This document shows positions 5,040-5,736 of a DNA stretch of 5,736 nt, in pieces (the stretch's first letter is position 1; the number at the start of each line of letters is the position of its first letter). The notes beneath the pieces are model-generated. The model made no database searches and had not been told where the DNA came from. It saw only the letters and a program-made list of their open reading frames with translations. A program made the position numbers and the translations under genes. This DNA is from Hyphomonadaceae bacterium (GTDB lineage: Bacteria > Pseudomonadota > Alphaproteobacteria > Caulobacterales > Hyphomonadaceae): the NCBI GenBank assembly GCA_030696545.1, contig JAUYSA010000046.1, positions 1 through 5,736 of the forward strand, in the 5' to 3' direction.

Positions 5040-5405
5040 TGGGGGGCCGTCCCCATCCGCGATCATGCTTTTTTTGAGCAGGCGGTTCTCTAGCGTGAGG
5101 TCAGCGACCGCCTCCTTGAGAGCGCCCATCTCGTGGCGCAGGTCCTTCACTTCGCCAGAGGAGGCCTCGCGCGCCGTGTCGCCCGCAAGCCGGCGCTTGC
5201 CAGCTTCCAGGAACTCCTTCGACCAGCTGTAGTAGAGGCCCTCGGCAATCCCCTCCCGCCGGCACAGCTCGGCGATCGACGCCTCGCCACGCAGTCCGGC
5301 AAGGACGATCCGGATCTTCTCCTCTGCAGAGAACTTCCGCCGCGTCCGCCGGCGGATCTCCTTCACATGCTTCTCGGCCGACTGCGGCCCGGAATTCTGT
5401 CTCAT
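4986..5405 (-). CDS. IS3-family transposase OrfA (DNA-binding subunit), OrfB missing
   Basis: 139 residues. OrfA of IS3-type elements binds the terminal repeats and is normally joined by frameshifting to OrfB to make the active transposase. A helix-turn-helix region spans about 24-63 (R-K-F-S-A-E-E-K-I-R-I-V-L, then I-A-E-L-C-R-R-E-G-I). A perfect leucine heptad follows at L89, L96, L103 and L110 for dimerisation. The family motif L-L-K-K-S-M-I-A-D-G ends near 118. The remaining ~20 residues (from P-P-L-Y-K-D-L) do not look like the family tail as I remember it and probably derive from the deletion junction or neighbouring DNA. ATG 5405 is chosen because GAGAGG lies 9 nt upstream; TTG 5414 abuts that site and is unlikely. 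A run of seven A in the coding strand (5069-5075) is where frameshifting would occur. Without OrfB the element cannot move by itself. Confidence 0.88.
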   Translation of the reverse strand: MRQNSGPQSAEKHVKEIRRRTRRKFSAEEKIRIVLAGLRGEASIAELCRREGIAEGLYYSWSKEFLEAGKRRLAGDTAREASSGEVKDLRHEMGALKEAVADLTLENRLLKKSMIADGDGPPLYKDLAAPLEVGHLASF

Positions 5406-5475
5406 CTTCGCCAACCTCTCAGGCTGCGATGATCCAGAATTCCTCCGTTAGTGAAAGACCTCAACCTGTATGACA
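4986..5475 (-). mobile_element. IS3-family insertion sequence remnant
   Basis: The stretch holds an OrfA transposase gene and its leader but no OrfB, which in a whole element lies directly downstream of OrfA (here toward lower coordinates) and encodes the DDE catalytic domain. Cytochrome genes occupy that place instead, so the element is truncated or internally deleted. The exact ends are uncertain. The 5' limit at about 5475 is a guess from TGTCATACAGG on the minus strand, which begins with the TG typical of IS3 ends. No convincing partner inverted repeat or target duplication was found. Confidence 0.6.
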
Positions 5476-5736
5476 GTTGCTGACGCCGGACAGGAGGCCG
5501 ATCTTGAGCTGTGATCAGATAGACCGGCCGTGTAGGCTAACTGACATCAAATCGCCGGCAGTGCGAATTGCTCCCTCGCTGGCGCCCGACGTCGTCTCTC
5601 AATCGCAGCAGCTACAGTCGCGCACGCTCGGAATCTGTCTGGAGCAGGGCGGTGGCGTGAGGTCCGGAGGCTCGTCATAAGTCCAGAAAAACCTTAGCGA
5701 GTTTGCCTGACAGTACTGTTTGGAGTAAGTTGGTCG
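5476..5736. other. Right-hand region without a supported gene
   Basis: Beyond the insertion-element remnant I find no recognisable protein. Besides the weak frame from TTG 5504, a minus-strand frame enters from the window edge and stops at 5599-5601. Its 45 codons (ending R-D-C-S-C-C-D) could be the tail of a gene lying to the right, but nothing identifies it. A 10-bp palindrome ACAGTACTGT lies at 5710-5719. Confidence 0.35.
5504..5680 (+). CDS. Possible small protein of 58 residues, unrecognised
   Basis: TTG 5504 follows a perfect AGGAGG (5492-5497) with 6-nt spacing, and the frame stays open to TAA 5678-5680. The product would begin (M/L)-S-C-D-Q-I-D-R-P-C and is Ser/Gln-rich with no membrane segment or known motif. 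The TTG start and lack of any recognised similarity make a chance frame quite possible. Confidence 0.2.
   Translation: MSCDQIDRPCRLTDIKSPAVRIAPSLAPDVVSQSQQLQSRTLGICLEQGGGVRSGGSS

Noticed and set aside
4841..5056. Minus-strand 71-codon frame as a continuation into OrfB
   Set aside because: Its translation lacks OrfB features such as the DDE region or the HTH linker, and it overlaps the cytochrome 3' end.
4946..5475. TGACATACC (4946) and TGTCATACAGG (5475, minus strand) as terminal inverted repeats of the IS
   Set aside because: Similarity is limited to the first ~8 bases with one mismatch and there is no matching direct repeat outside; easily chance.
5710..5719. ACAGTACTGT palindrome as an operator
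   Set aside because: A single short palindrome at the window edge with no adjacent gene or promoter visible; not enough to assign a regulator.

Overview
The window is high-GC DNA, most likely from an alphaproteobacterium. That is inferred from base composition, an FNR/FixK-type regulator with matching TTGA-N6-TCA operators, and a gene set (tandem-domain universal stress proteins, a PolX-like helix-hairpin-helix protein, small class I cytochromes c) that I associate with low-oxygen loci in that class. The genus cannot be told from the sequence.

Layout, left to right. Positions 2-346 are the C-terminal third of a Crp/Fnr-family regulator, cut by the window edge and closed by a strong intrinsic terminator (372-405). 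Positions 606-4881 hold six genes on the + strand: universal stress protein 1 (606-1439), a helix-hairpin-helix protein (1529-2395), a two-helix membrane protein overlapping it by 4 bp (2392-2856), universal stress protein 2 (3006-3839), a predicted lipoprotein cytochrome c (about 4047-4493) and a secreted cytochrome c (4498-4881). On the right, 4986-5405 on the minus strand is the OrfA of an IS3-family element whose OrfB is missing, so the locus ends in a mobile-element remnant. Positions 5476-5736 contain no gene I can support well.

How it fits together: both stress-protein genes have an FNR/FixK-type box centred 57-59 bp before the start codon. The two boxes agree at 12 of 14 bases when one is read in reverse complement. 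The regulator fragment keeps the E-T-V-S-R recognition-helix residues that read such boxes. The simplest reading is a small regulon in which an oxygen- or redox-responsive regulator switches on two nucleotide-binding stress proteins, and with the second of them two periplasm-facing electron carriers. The helix-hairpin-helix/membrane-protein pair sits inside the same transcription direction.

The most notable oddity is an in-frame TGA in the membrane protein gene. The reading frame continues for 29 codons beyond it and resembles the normal C-terminus of its family as I remember it, which suggests a recent nonsense change of Trp to stop, or readthrough. I see no CRISPR array, tRNA, rRNA or clearly new defence system.
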